This document shows, piece by piece, positions 1 to 20,000 of a DNA stretch of 64,000 bases (position 1 is its first letter; each line of letters begins with the position of its first letter). Source of the DNA: Rapana venosa (taxonomy: Eukaryota; Mollusca; Gastropoda; Neogastropoda; Muricidae); NCBI GenBank assembly GCA_028751875.1, contig CM054157.1, positions 49,261,955 through 49,325,954 on the forward strand, written 5' to 3'. The notes under the pieces are model-generated. The model made no database searches, was not told the origin of the DNA, and saw only the letters and a program-made list of their open reading frames with translations. The translations under genes were made by a program, and so were the position numbers.

Positions 1-1560
1 TTTAAAACTTTGCCTAGTCTGTTTTTAAACCTTTGCCAAGTCTGTTTTTAAAACTTTGCCTAGTCTGTAAAAAAAACTTTGCCTAGTCTGTTAAAAACTT
101 TACTGTGCCAAGTCTGTTTTTAAAACTTTGCCAAGTCTGTTTTTAAAGCTTTGCCAAGTCTGTTATAAAACTTTGCCTAGTCTGTTAAAAACTTTACTTT
201 GCCTAGTCTGTTTTTAAAACTTTGCCAAGTCTGTTTTAAAACTTTGCCAAGTCTGTTAAAAACTTTACTGTGCCAAGTCTGTTTTTAAAACTTTGCCAAG
301 TCTGTTTTTAAAGCTTTGCCAAGTCTGTTATAAAACTTTGCCTAGTCTGTTAAAAACTTTACTGTGCCAAGTCTGTTTTTAAAACTTTGCCAAGTCTGTT
401 TTTAAAGCTTTGCCAAGTCTGTTGTTAAACCTTTGCCAAGTCTGTTTTTAAAACTTTGCCAAGTCTGTTTTTAAAACTTTGCCCAGTCTGTTAAAAACTT
501 TGCCAAGTCTGTTTTTAAAACTTTGCCAAGTCTGTTTTAAAACTTTACCAAGTCTGTTTTTAAAACTTTGCCCAGTCTGTTTTAAAACTTTGCCAAGTCT
601 GTTTTAAAACTTTGCCAAGTCTGTTTTAAAACTTTGCCAAAACTGTTTTTAATGTCTGTTTTAAAACTTTATTTTGCCAAGTCTGTTTTAAAACTTTGCC
701 AAGTCTGTTTTAAAACTTTGCCTAGTCTGTTTTTAAAACTTTACACAGTCTGTTTTAAAACTTTGCCAAGTCTGTTTTAAAACTTTTCCCAGACTGTTAA
801 AACTTTTCCCAGACTGTTAAAACTTTGCCCAGACTGTTAAAACTTTGCCAAGTCTGTTTTTAAAACTTTGCCAAGTCTGTTATAAAACTTTGCCAAGTCT
901 GTTATAAAACTTTTCCCAGACTGTTAAAACTTTGCCCAGACTGTTAAAACTTTGCCAAGTCTGTTTTTAAAACTTTGCCAAGTCTGTTATAAAACTTTGC
1001 CAAGTCTGTTATAAAACTTTTCCCAGACTGTTAAAACTTTGCCCAGACTGTTAAAACTTTGCCAAGTCTGTTTTTAAAACTTTGCCAAGTCTGTTATAAA
1101 ACTTTGCCAAGTCTGTTATAAAACTTTGCCAAGTCTGTTTTAAAACTTTGCCAAGTCTGTTTTAAAACTTTGCCAAGTCTGTTTTTAAAACTTTGCCAAG
1201 TCTGTTATAAAACTTTGCCAAGTCTGTTTTTAAAACTTTGCCAAGTCTGTTATAAAACTTTGCCAAGTCTGTTATAAAACTTTTCCCAGACTGTTAAAAC
1301 TTTGCCCAGACTGTTAAAACTTTGCCAAGTCTGTTTTTAAAACTTTGCCAAGTCTGTTATAAAACTTTGCCAAGTCTGTTATAAAACTTTGCCAAGTCTG
1401 TTATAAAACTTTGCCAAGTCTGTTATAAAACTTTGCCAAGTCTGTTATAAAACTTTTCCCAGACTGTTAAAACTTTGCCAAGTCTGTTATAAAACTTTGC
1501 CAAGTCTGTTTTTTTAACAATTTTGCCAAGTCAGTTTTAAAAACATTACCAAGTCTGTTA
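1..1560. repeat. 21-22-bp satellite array with higher-order blocks
   Basis: About 70 copies of a unit like GTTTTAAAACTTTGCCAAGT (plus CT). Variants (CCCAGACTG, TTATAAAAC, TTTTCCC) are not random: the block beginning TTTTCCCAGACTG at 911 recurs at 1018, a 107-bp period, and again near 1281 and 1454. The array runs off the left edge of the window. It lies on the 3' side of the last visible GLE1 exon, presumably in an intron. Confidence 0.97.
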
Positions 1561-2440
1561 AACACACAAACAGGATGTGTGTTTTTGTTGTGTGTGTGGT
1601 AATTCACTGTGTTGTGCTGTATTGCTTGCTTGCACCCCCCCCCCCCCCCCCCCAACCCCCCACCCCCTAAAACAAACAAAGAATGTGTTGGACACTGTTT
1701 TGTTGTGTTGTGCGACGTTATGCTGTCTTGTGTTGAACATCCCCCCAACCCCCACCCCCACCAAACCAAACCCAACCCTTGAAGTGGTGTGGTGTGGTGT
1801 GGTCTGGCATTCTGTTGCATGCAGGTGTGTTGCGTTGTTTTGTATAGAGCAGCAGCAGCCCCCCCCCCCACTCCACCCCCACCCCTCAGCTGTCAGTTTC
1901 CCCCACTTTCAGCAACTCTCAGCCTCGATCCATTCCATCCCAGTCCAGCTGGTGCTGATTATAACAGGAACTCACCACACTTGGGACTCGCTAAAAGGAA
2001 GGGGCACGTGATAATTTCAGCATTGGGGCGCTGGACTCCTGACCAAGTTATGCCAAATTTGTACACTGTGCAACCACCCCCCCACCCCACTCCTACTACC
2101 ACCACCCCCATCCACCACTCCCCACCACTCCACCACTACCCCTATCCACCACTCCCTCCCACCACCACCCCACCCCTACCACCACCACCCCCTATCCACC
2201 GCTCCCCCCCACCCCCCACCTACCACCACCACGTCACCCCCTATCCACCACTCCCCACACCACCCCTACCACCACCACCCCCTATCCACCACTCACCCCC
2301 CTCCCCCCTACCCCCCTCTTGTTTGATTTGTATAGTTCACCATAGATTAGGTTTTTTATTCTATGTCTGCATATACATTATCTTTTTTTCTCTCTCTTTT
2401 TTTTTCTTTCTTTAGATAGATGGCTTGATGGAAAAGAAAA
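1561..2440. repeat. C-rich and T-rich low-complexity sequence
   Basis: This stretch holds poly-C at about 1637-1653, then a (CCACCCC)-type degenerate tract at 2070-2310, then a T-rich stretch. The frames open through it are Pro/His/Thr-only and reflect base composition. No gene is seen. Confidence 0.85.
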
Positions 2441-2477
2441 AAAAAAAAAAGCAAATGCACTGCTTATTCAACGTACC

Positions 2478-2640
2478 ATCTGAAAATAAAAGTTCGACTT
2501 TGACCGGCGACAGACTAGCGTCCTGTCACAGGGGTGGTGAAAAACCATCAGTTCGCTTAACGCTACAGAAACCGGGATAAGCTCCGGCTCTATGGGCCTT
2601 CTGGCTCGAAAGAACATACTTTACTTTTTGACTTTGACCA
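2478..2640 (+). mobile_element. Dispersed SINE fragment
   Basis: It contains GACAGACTAGCGTCCTGTC, ACCGGGATAAGCTCCGGC and a GGGCCTTCTGGCTCG segment before a TTTACTTTTTGACTTTG tail. I recall this arrangement as a widespread invertebrate SINE. It is assigned by resemblance only. Confidence 0.5.
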
Positions 2641-2690
2641 AACCCCCCCCCCCCAAAAAAAACCCCAAACAAACCCCAACCCCAACTCAC

Positions 2691-11614
<8,924 letters not shown>

Positions 11615-11634
11615 CTGGAGGAGCGGAAGAACGA

Positions 11635-13022
11635 CGATAATGACGACGATGAGGATGAGGGTGATGAGGGAGAGGAGGAGGAGGTGGATGAGGGTGAGGA
11701 TTCTGGCCCAGGCCAAAAGCTGCGTCAGTTATTGATGCCAGCTAATTGCCAAGGCCTACACTAAAATGTTGTTATGTTGTAAAATGTTGTGTTTGAGATT
11801 GCCTTCAGCCATGACAAGCTCTTAACAATAACAACCTGCACTCTTCTTTTAAAGGAGAAAAAAATCCTCTGAAGTCGGAGTATGGCTGCCTATTTGGCGA
11901 GGTACTTGAAAATAGTCATACACGCAAACTTCCATCCAGTGTGCTTCCTATCTCACAGTGATTCCCAGGTGAGATGAGTGAGTCAGAGTGCATGTTCTGG
12001 GTGACCCCCAGAGTGTAAAGCAGGGGAACACACAACAACAACAACAGGGTGAGGATTGTGATGAGGGAGAGGAGGAGGAGGTGGATGAGGGTGAGGATTG
12101 TGATGAGGGAGAGGAGGGGGTGGATGAGGGTGGTGATTGTGATGAGGGAGAGGAGGAGGTGGATGAGGGTGGAGGATTGTGATGAGGGAGAGGGGGATGA
12201 GGGTGGTGATTGTGATGAGGGAGAGGGGGATGAGGGTGGTGATTGTGATGGAGAGGGGATGAGGGTGGTGATTGTGATGAGGGAGAGGGGGATGAGGGTG
12301 GTGATTGTGATGAGGAGAGGGGATGAGGGTGGTGATTGTGATGAGGAGAGGAGGTGAATGAGGGTGGAGGATTGTGATGAGGGAGAGGAGGTGGATGAGG
12401 GTGGTGATTGTGAAGAGGGAGAGGAGGAGGTGGATGAGGGTGGTGATTGTGATGAGGGAGAGGAGAAGGTGGATGAGGATGATGATTGTGATGAGGGAGA
12501 GGGGAGGTGGATGAGGGTGATGATTGTGATGAGGGAGAGGAGAAGGTGGATGAGGGTGATGATTGTGATGAGGGAGAGGAGGGGGTGGATGAGGGTGGTG
12601 ATTGTGATGAGGGACAGGAGGAGGTAGATGAGGGTGGTGATTGTGATGAGGGAGAGGAGGAGGTGGATGAGGGTGAGGATTGTGATGAGGGAGAGGTGGA
12701 TGAGGGTGGTGATTGTGATGAGGGAGAGGTGGATGAGGGTGAGGATTGTGATGAGGGAGAGGTGGATGAGGGTGGTGATTGTGATGAGGGAGAGGAGGAG
12801 GTGGATGAGGGTGGTGATTGTGATGAGGGAGAGGAGGAGGTGGATGAGGGTGGTGGATTGTGATGAGGGAGAGAAGGAGGTGGATGAGGGTGGTGATTGT
12901 GATGAGGGAGAGGAGGAGGTGGATGAGGGTGGTGATTGTGATGAGGGAGAGGAGGAGGTGGATGAGGGTGGAGGATTGTGATGAGGGAGAGGAGGAGGAG
13001 GTGGATGAGGGTGGTGGATTGT
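11635..13022. repeat. GATGAGGG-type minisatellite, interrupted by repeat C
   Basis: Units of 30-39 bp built from GATTGTGATGAGGGAGAGGA and GGTGGATGAGGGTG. It is strongly purine-rich on the plus strand. It starts directly beside the acceptor of the GLE1 exon ending at 11614, is interrupted at 11703-12046 and resumes to 13022. All frames stay open for long stretches on both strands (including a 368-codon minus frame). These are artefacts of the repeat. Confidence 0.95.
11703..12046 (+). mobile_element. Repeat C inserted in minisatellite
   Basis: Same family as 7954-8293. It is flanked by GGGTGAGGATT at 11692-11702 and 12047-12057. The flank is also a minisatellite motif, so the duplication is suggestive rather than proof. 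The ends of the element agree with the other copies. Confidence 0.8.
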
Positions 13023-13214
13023 GAAGAAAGAGAGGGTAGCTGACGAGAGGCACTATGGTTATGGACAAAGTCGCAGCTATGTGTTCCACTGTTAGGAGCT
13101 CAGTATCCTAGGAGTGAGTTAGGAGTCCTCAGCATCCTACCTTTGTTTCCTTCCTGTACCCTTCATTTTCTACAGTGACTGCAAGCAGGACACAACCACT
13201 TTTATTTTTCTCAG

Positions 13215-13440
13215 GAACAACCTTTGGTTTAAAGTACTTAAACCGATTTTTTTTTTTAACAGAGCAAAAAACATTCTCAGGAACATTGAACACAGCGGAA
13301 ACATTCTTAGGAGCAATCTTTGCTTTAAAGTGAACAGATTTTTATTAAACAGAGCAGAAACATTCTTAAGAAACAATCTTTGGTTTAAAGTAAACAGACT
13401 TTACTGAACAGAGAAGAAACAATCTTTGGTTTTAAACAAT
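13215..13440. repeat. ~65-bp tandem repeat
   Basis: About four diverged copies containing CTTTGGTTTAAAGT, AAACAGA and AGAAACATTCTTA. No gene is seen between 13023 and the gap. Confidence 0.75.
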
Positions 13441-13500
13441 TTATTATTTCTGGAAATTTTGTGCGAGGAATTCCCTCTTTTCTATCCCTCTATGTGTTCC

Positions 13501-14000
13501 NNNNNNNNNNNNNNNNNNNNNNNNNNNNNNNNNNNNNNNNNNNNNNNNNNNNNNNNNNNNNNNNNNNNNNNNNNNNNNNNNNNNNNNNNNNNNNNNNNNN
13601 NNNNNNNNNNNNNNNNNNNNNNNNNNNNNNNNNNNNNNNNNNNNNNNNNNNNNNNNNNNNNNNNNNNNNNNNNNNNNNNNNNNNNNNNNNNNNNNNNNNN
13701 NNNNNNNNNNNNNNNNNNNNNNNNNNNNNNNNNNNNNNNNNNNNNNNNNNNNNNNNNNNNNNNNNNNNNNNNNNNNNNNNNNNNNNNNNNNNNNNNNNNN
13801 NNNNNNNNNNNNNNNNNNNNNNNNNNNNNNNNNNNNNNNNNNNNNNNNNNNNNNNNNNNNNNNNNNNNNNNNNNNNNNNNNNNNNNNNNNNNNNNNNNNN
13901 NNNNNNNNNNNNNNNNNNNNNNNNNNNNNNNNNNNNNNNNNNNNNNNNNNNNNNNNNNNNNNNNNNNNNNNNNNNNNNNNNNNNNNNNNNNNNNNNNNNN
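13501..14000. other. Assembly gap of exactly 500 N
   Basis: Runs from 13501 to 14000. The round length suggests a placeholder of unknown true size. It is flanked on the left by a piece of repeat D and on the right by poly-G and a truncated LINE. Confidence 0.99.
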
Positions 14001-14035
14001 GGGGGTTGGGGGGGGGGGGGGGGGGGGGGGAAAAG

Positions 14036-15399
14036 AGATCCTACCATGACCTCCATTTCATTCCCAAGAAGAAATCTCCAGCAGGTGCCAAACTACAGGA
14101 CAATCAGCTCATAAGTCATGCCAGTAAAGTCATGCTGAAAAGTGATCCTGAACAGGCTGAAAACCAAGGCAGAAGAAGATCACGCCGAAGAGCAGGCCAG
14201 TTTCCGCCCAAATAGAAGCACCACAGAACAGATATTCAACCTGAGGGTCCTGTTTGGGAAATACAGCCAGCACCAACAAGACATCTTCCACGTCTTCATT
14301 GATTTTAAGAAGGCCTTCGATAGAGTATGGCATGACGCTCTGTGGGCCACCATGAACAAATTCAACATGGGCCAGAAGCTGATCCACACCATCAAGGAAC
14401 TCTACTCAAAGGCCACAAGTGCAGTAATTGTACAGGGCACGGTAGGGGAATGGTTCCGTACCTCAGTTGGGGTCCAACAGGGATGTCTGCTGTCGCCGAC
14501 ACTATTTAACATTTTCCTCGAACGCATCATGACTGACGCCTTGGAAGACCACACAGGCACAGTCAGCATTGGAGGGCGAACAATCACCAACCTCAGGTTT
14601 GCCGATGACATTGACGGTCTGGCAGGAAATGAAGAGGAACTGGCCAACCTAGTGAAGCAACTGGACGAATATCCTCACGATATGGCATGGAAATCAGCGC
14701 CGAGAAAAACAAGCTCATGACAAACAGTGCCCAGCCAATCACCACCAAGATCACTCTCAGCGGAAAAGAACTGGAGACAGTTGACCATTTCAAGTACCTT
14801 GGAGCCATCATAAGTGAGGAGGATTGAAGACTGAAATCCTAGCAGAGTGGCACAACAGCAGCAGCAATGGCAAGACTGAAGACCATATGGAGAGACAGAA
14901 ACATCCCTCACGGAACCAAGGTAAAGTTACTAAACGCGCTAGTCACCTCAATCATGCTTTATGCATGTGAGGCATGGACACTGAACGCAGACCTACAAAG
15001 GAGGATCCAAGCAGTAGAAAATGAGATGCCTCAGAAGGCTCCTTGGCATCTCATACAAGGACCATGTCACCAACAATGAAGTCCGCAGAATGATCACTCA
15101 ACAGGTGCGGGACTATGAAGACCTACACTGACCACGCAAAAAAGAGGAAACTCAGATGGTATGGGCACGTAACACGCTCAGAAGGACTTGCAAAGACCAT
15201 CCTGCAAGGAACAGTCCAGGGGAAGAGAAGACGGGGCAGACAGAGGAGAAAGTGGGCCGACGACATCCGTGATTGGACAGGGGAGGACTTCAGTGTCACC
15301 CAGGCACTCGCCCACGTCCGTGCTAAGTGGAGCCAGCTGGTCCACCGTTCGTCCACCATGCAGTGCCCCTACGACCCTGGTGGGTTACGGGACCAGTGA
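14036..15399 (+). pseudogene. LINE reverse transcriptase, 5'-truncated, frameshifted
   Basis: Non-LTR reverse transcriptase with C-terminal region. Motif A is FIDFKKAFDRV (about 14299-14331), then GVQQGCLLSP, then motif C FADDIDGLAG (about 14599-14628). Downstream come YLGAIIS, LYACEAWTL, LRWYGHVTRS and GKRRRGRQRRKWADDI. The parts lie in at least three frames (14142-14720, 14867-15079, 15115-15399), and one in-frame stop sits near 14825. The 5' end is cut by the N gap. The FADDIDG box and C-terminal region resemble the common marine-invertebrate endonuclease-reverse transcriptase type; I cannot fix the clade. Confidence 0.9.
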
Positions 15400-15919
15400 A
15401 CAGTGAACCTACATATGCCTCCAGGTCCTTAAAAAGTACTTCAATTTTTACTTTTTCCGGAGAGAGGGTTGGTAGATGTATGGTTACTTCAGACATGGTA
15501 CACCTCCGCGAATTCATAGAAATCTGTGGAAAAATAGGGAGGGAAAAGTGAAACCATGAAGATCGAAGACCAGTCAAGGGATGTACCTCTTCCGTGCCAA
15601 TTACTTCCCTTCTCCGCTTTATATCGCAAGTCATTACTAGGTAGCAAGTGAACTTTTTCTGTTGACAGAAAAGCCATGTGCAAAGTATCAAACAATGTCA
15701 GGTTTCATGAAAGGGAAGGACCAAGGGGGATGGAGGAGAGTGGTTTGGGATGTTAGAGTGCAGAGGGTACCCTTCTTTTCATCCACCTTGTCATCACCAG
15801 CCCCCCCCCCATGGAAACACACTTTCTTCCCCCTTCTATCTCTCTCTCACACAAACACACTCCCTTTCTATGTCTCACTCTCTCTCTCTCTCTCTCTGAT
15901 GCAGCTGTAACATGTTGTG

Positions 15920-16085
15920 AATCAGTACACCTCTTTGCTTTAAAACAGTTTTAAAGCTTAGATAGACGTACACCTAATGATCTTGTTTATAGTGAAACTA
16001 ATAGATATCCTCTCTCTGTTAATGCTGCTGTAAGATGCATTAGATATTCGATTAAGATGCTACCCCAGTTTATGTAGATTTCTCA
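15920..16085 (+). pseudogene. LINE ORF2 fragment (NRYPLSVNAAVRCI)
   Basis: One frame reads RTPNDLVYSETNRYPLSVNA and AVRCIRYSIKML, a segment I recall from the C-terminal half of a common molluscan LINE. The downstream portion of what looks like the same family is at 60985-61430. Short relic. Confidence 0.65.
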
Positions 16086-16869
16086 TATAAACTTGGTAAT
16101 AAAGGGGAATTCAAGAGGAGATAAATGCGGAAGGTGAAGGGTCAATATGTAACTAAAGAGGGAGCAGTATTAGACCATGGAACAACTAGAAATGATACGA
16201 AATGGAGATTAATTCCTGGACAGCCCTAAATATTAAGTGTTTTGTGTCCATCCAAAGGTCCAGATTACTTTCAAAAGAATAGCAATTTCAATAGATTCTG
16301 AAGAAGTTGCAAAATGTTTTTTTTTTGGCATGCTACATCAAATTTGGAACACTCTAAGATGGTAACCCCCCCCCAATCAGTCCAGATAGCACTCTCTGGA
16401 ACAGCCTCATAATCATATGAAAGTGATGGTTGCAAAATTTTGAAACTTTCCAAAATCCATGATCTAGTGTATTCAGGTGACCCAGTTCCATCACTCGGGA
16501 AAGTCCTGATGCTTTAACTAGCACACATTTTATTTACATACTCACAATTCTGCTGCCAGCAGCCATTAGACACACACTCTCCAGGTGTTTAGGCACATGC
16601 ACAGAGAAAAATGGCCTCGCTAATCATACTCGGCTTCTAAAAGTAGCACATGACGATACTGCCTGTTACTGTGTTCCACGCGTAGTGTTTTTTTTTATGA
16701 CATTAAGAGTTCATTGGGGGGGGAGGGGAGGGGTGTCAAATATGCAAAAACCTCACCAATGGTGAACCTTGAGCTGTAGCCAAGAAGGGGAAGGGGGGAA
16801 AGACAGATAAATCCCAAATCTGTTTAAGTCACATAAAAAGGACTGACGTAGACTAAAAATTCTACTTAC
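16086..16869. other. No gene seen
   Basis: AT-rich sequence downstream of Piwi exon K, with a short poly-C at 16369 and a G-rich tract at 16716. It was searched on the minus strand for the rest of the Piwi MID and PIWI domains; none was seen. Confidence 0.7.
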
Positions 16870-17045
16870 ATCACAGGTTTGCCGATGTTCATCCCAAGAG
16901 GTTTACCTACAGCTATCAGTTTGTCAATCATATTTCTGGTCGCTGCATCACAGTTCCTTGGATAGACCACCACCCAATGGGGCAAGTGAACAGGTAGTAT
17001 CATCGACTTTCCTTGCACTCCCCAGTTTCCGTTCTTGACTGCAAG
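16870..17045 (-). CDS. PIWIL: Piwi exon K: start of MID, last visible exon
   Basis: Residues 608-666. It includes MILPVHLPHWVVVYPRN and AVGKPLGMNIGKPVM, the first strand-helix unit of MID. The open frame meets a stop at once in genomic DNA, but the TAA lies inside a perfect donor GTAAGT at 16869, so this is an exon edge, not the protein's end. It leaves with 2 nt of an unfinished codon. The MID pocket and the PIWI domain should follow on lower coordinates but are not found. Confidence 0.93.
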
Positions 17046-20000
17046 CTGCAAGACAAGACAGAGCAAATGCCGGTAAAAGTACAAGTGGGAATCCCTAGGC
17101 ACATAGACAAAGACAAAAAAACAACAACCAAAAAACAAAAAGCAGGGGGAAAAAAAAGGGAATAAGAGTAGTGTCTAAGTATCAACTGAAGTCCTGAGGC
17201 ACGCTATAATGTGGATGGGTGGGAGGGGAGGGAAGGAAGAGCTTACACCTCCAAAGCTGAAAGGATGTAGGGTTTTAGAGCTCCAGCATTACATAATGCA
17301 GTGCACAGCTGCCAATCTCTGGGACCAGGGAAGCAAATCTGAAAACTGATGGGGGAGGGTTAATTAGATACAACAAAGCGAGGATGGATGGCTTGATTTT
17401 GCGTGAATAAACTGCGACACTTCACCACAAAATGAGTCACAATGCAACTAACCGCTAGGAGCCATTTTCTGAAAGTGGGGGTCTGGTTGTCATTTTGATT
17501 ATTTAACTACAGCCATTCTTCTACTTTGTACTTAAGTATCGAGGTGAAATTTCATGTCATTTTGCTTAGAATGCCTTTAAAAACACCCAACTCCTCATTC
17601 TCACCACCTATTACAATGCAAAACTTAATTTCTCATTTTGTCACTTCCTGCGGTCTTGTCATTTCAATCCATAGTAACTGTTCATAGAACTTTCCTGATT
17701 ATCAATCTGATTTTCGTATCAAAATTGCCAGTTTATGGCAGATAGATAATAACAACTAAAAACTTGACCTCTGGTGAAATGCAACTCATTATGTGGTGGG
17801 CCGTCACTATATCAACCCTTTCAGTACGGCAAGCCAGTTTTCCGGCCCAGCTTCCTGCTACCCTTCAGTCCTGTGAGGAAAACCTCAACTATAGCAGCAT
17901 TACTCTCTGCTCTTTCCTCTTCATTCAACTCAAACAGGTCAATTTTGATAAATTTTGTCACCAGAAAATAGGCCAGCATCTTCTTTCTCCATTTTGCGCA
18001 GCACAATTGGCACAGAAAAACAGTGCAAGTTAAAGATATTCCCTCTACTAAAATCTACCAAAGGAGGAAGCTTATAAACATTCCCGTGGGCAAGGAGAAG
18101 CAGTGTTTGCCGTAACAAAACTATTTACCAGTTGATGGCAGTTAGCCGCATGACTGATCACTATAAACAACCCCTCCTCTGATACCATTATTGCTGGAAA
18201 ATCGACTGGCAGGATTGAAGGGTAGAGAGCCCGGGCAGAAATTCAGGACAGGGGAAGTACTTGTCAGCAGATATCCAGTACTGTAAGGGTTAAACTGTCA
18301 ACAGTTATTTTCAAGTCTTGTATCCAAAAATAAAATAAAACAGCCCAAGATGTTGTCACTGTTGAGTAGTGAATAAGTGCATCCTGGAAAACTAGAAGTG
18401 TTCAGTTCTGTTGCATCCAATCAATTACTACCAAGTTAAAACACACACAAAAAAAGCACAATCATTACCCCATCATCTCTGTCATTGTTAAATTCAACCA
18501 CACTGAGCCTCTGAGCTCAGTGAAGGCTTAAATTATCACTTAATTTTTTTTATATTTTTAAACTCAGCTATTGTGTTTCTTTTGGTGATTAATTTTTATC
18601 AAAAGAATTCCCATACACCCCCCCCCCCCCAAGCAACTCTTATTCCATAATCACTTATGTAAATTTCTTTACTATCTTTCAGGATTTTAGTCTAGAAGGT
18701 GACAAACCTCCTCATGCGCTCCACTACGGTTATGCATGAGCAACTTTTCCGTTCCCAGATTGCGGCCTGTGATTTTCACCAGATCGTTCCCTAAGCGAAG
18801 CCTCCAGCTGTCCAACTGCGTTTTCACAGCGTCTGTTCTGCAATCATTAAAAAACAAACAACAAACACACTTACATCAATCCAAAATCTGTATGACAATT
18901 CGGAGGAAGGGGTGGGGGTGTTAGATGACATCATTTGTGTGTGGACCTGGAAGAGGCTTAGGCCACTGCTAGTGAAGGGTGTTTGTGTGTGTGAGTGCGC
19001 ATGAGTGATGCGTGTGTGTCTGTGTTGCTGAGCGTGTGTGTGTTGAGTGTGTGTGTGGAGATCCCCTCCTCCAATCTATTTTATATTCTGAGGTATGAAA
19101 ATAACTCCACAAACCAAAACAATCTGCCCTTGAAGGGGTGACACTTTTTCAAATCAGAACAATTCCTTTGACCATTCTTGACAATTACTTATAATTAAAT
19201 GATAGGTTAAAAAAAAAAAAAATCCCCACATGCCAGCCTGACTAGATTAACCCTGGTAGCACTGAACAGATGGCAGCAAGGCTAAGTGCTTACTGGCTGA
19301 ATTAACACTGGCTAGCGTTTTGAAGCAGGGAGGGCTCAAACAAAGTCCTTCGGATGAGACTACAAACCGAGGCCCTGTGTGTGAATGCATGCAGAACATC
19401 TTGCGCACACGTTAAATCCTGTTCCGCTTTTTGAAAGAGTAGCCATTTGTGTGCTGGTGGGAACAGATGACAAATTTTACAAAACCGCATACACACGGGG
19501 ACTAGATGTAAAAAAAAAAAAAAAAAAAGCAAATGAGTGCTTATTCTTGTCCTCGATAAAAAAAATAAATTTAAAAAAGCACTTTGATTTGTTGCTTTAC
19601 AAGATTCAGCGCTATATAAATTCCATACATTATTATTAAACAACCCTTGATATTGATATGTAAAACTCAATTAAGTGTGTAACACCATATATCACTGAAA
19701 AGATTAGATATCAAGCTTTTAAATGAGTGTAATTTTATAGCTGCATGTAGTGTTTATGATTATGTAAAAACCTTTTTGTTTAAAAAAAAAAAAAAAGTGT
19801 ACACAATTGATCAGCTGACAGGGCCCCGGATCGATTTTAACACAATAAGCAAAGTTCTTGCGGTGCAAAAATGTCATGATTAGGTAAATACTATTTCTTG
19901 ACATTAGTTTTGAAAAAATAATGAGTTTGTATTGCTTTATTGGTCCTCAAATACTCGGTTAAGTTCAGCGAAAGGATCGAGGCCATTGTGACCTTCATGG

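Noticed and set aside
1577..2415. Pro-rich and His/Thr/Pro-rich open frames
   Set aside because: Translations of CCACCCC and poly-C low-complexity DNA.
11983..13089. 368-codon minus-strand frame and several acidic plus-strand frames
   Set aside because: Entirely made of the GATGAGGG minisatellite. Frames open in both directions because the unit lacks stops. No splice or start context.
13426..14114. Open frames across the N gap
   Set aside because: Frames of unknown residues created by the 500 N; no evidence of coding.
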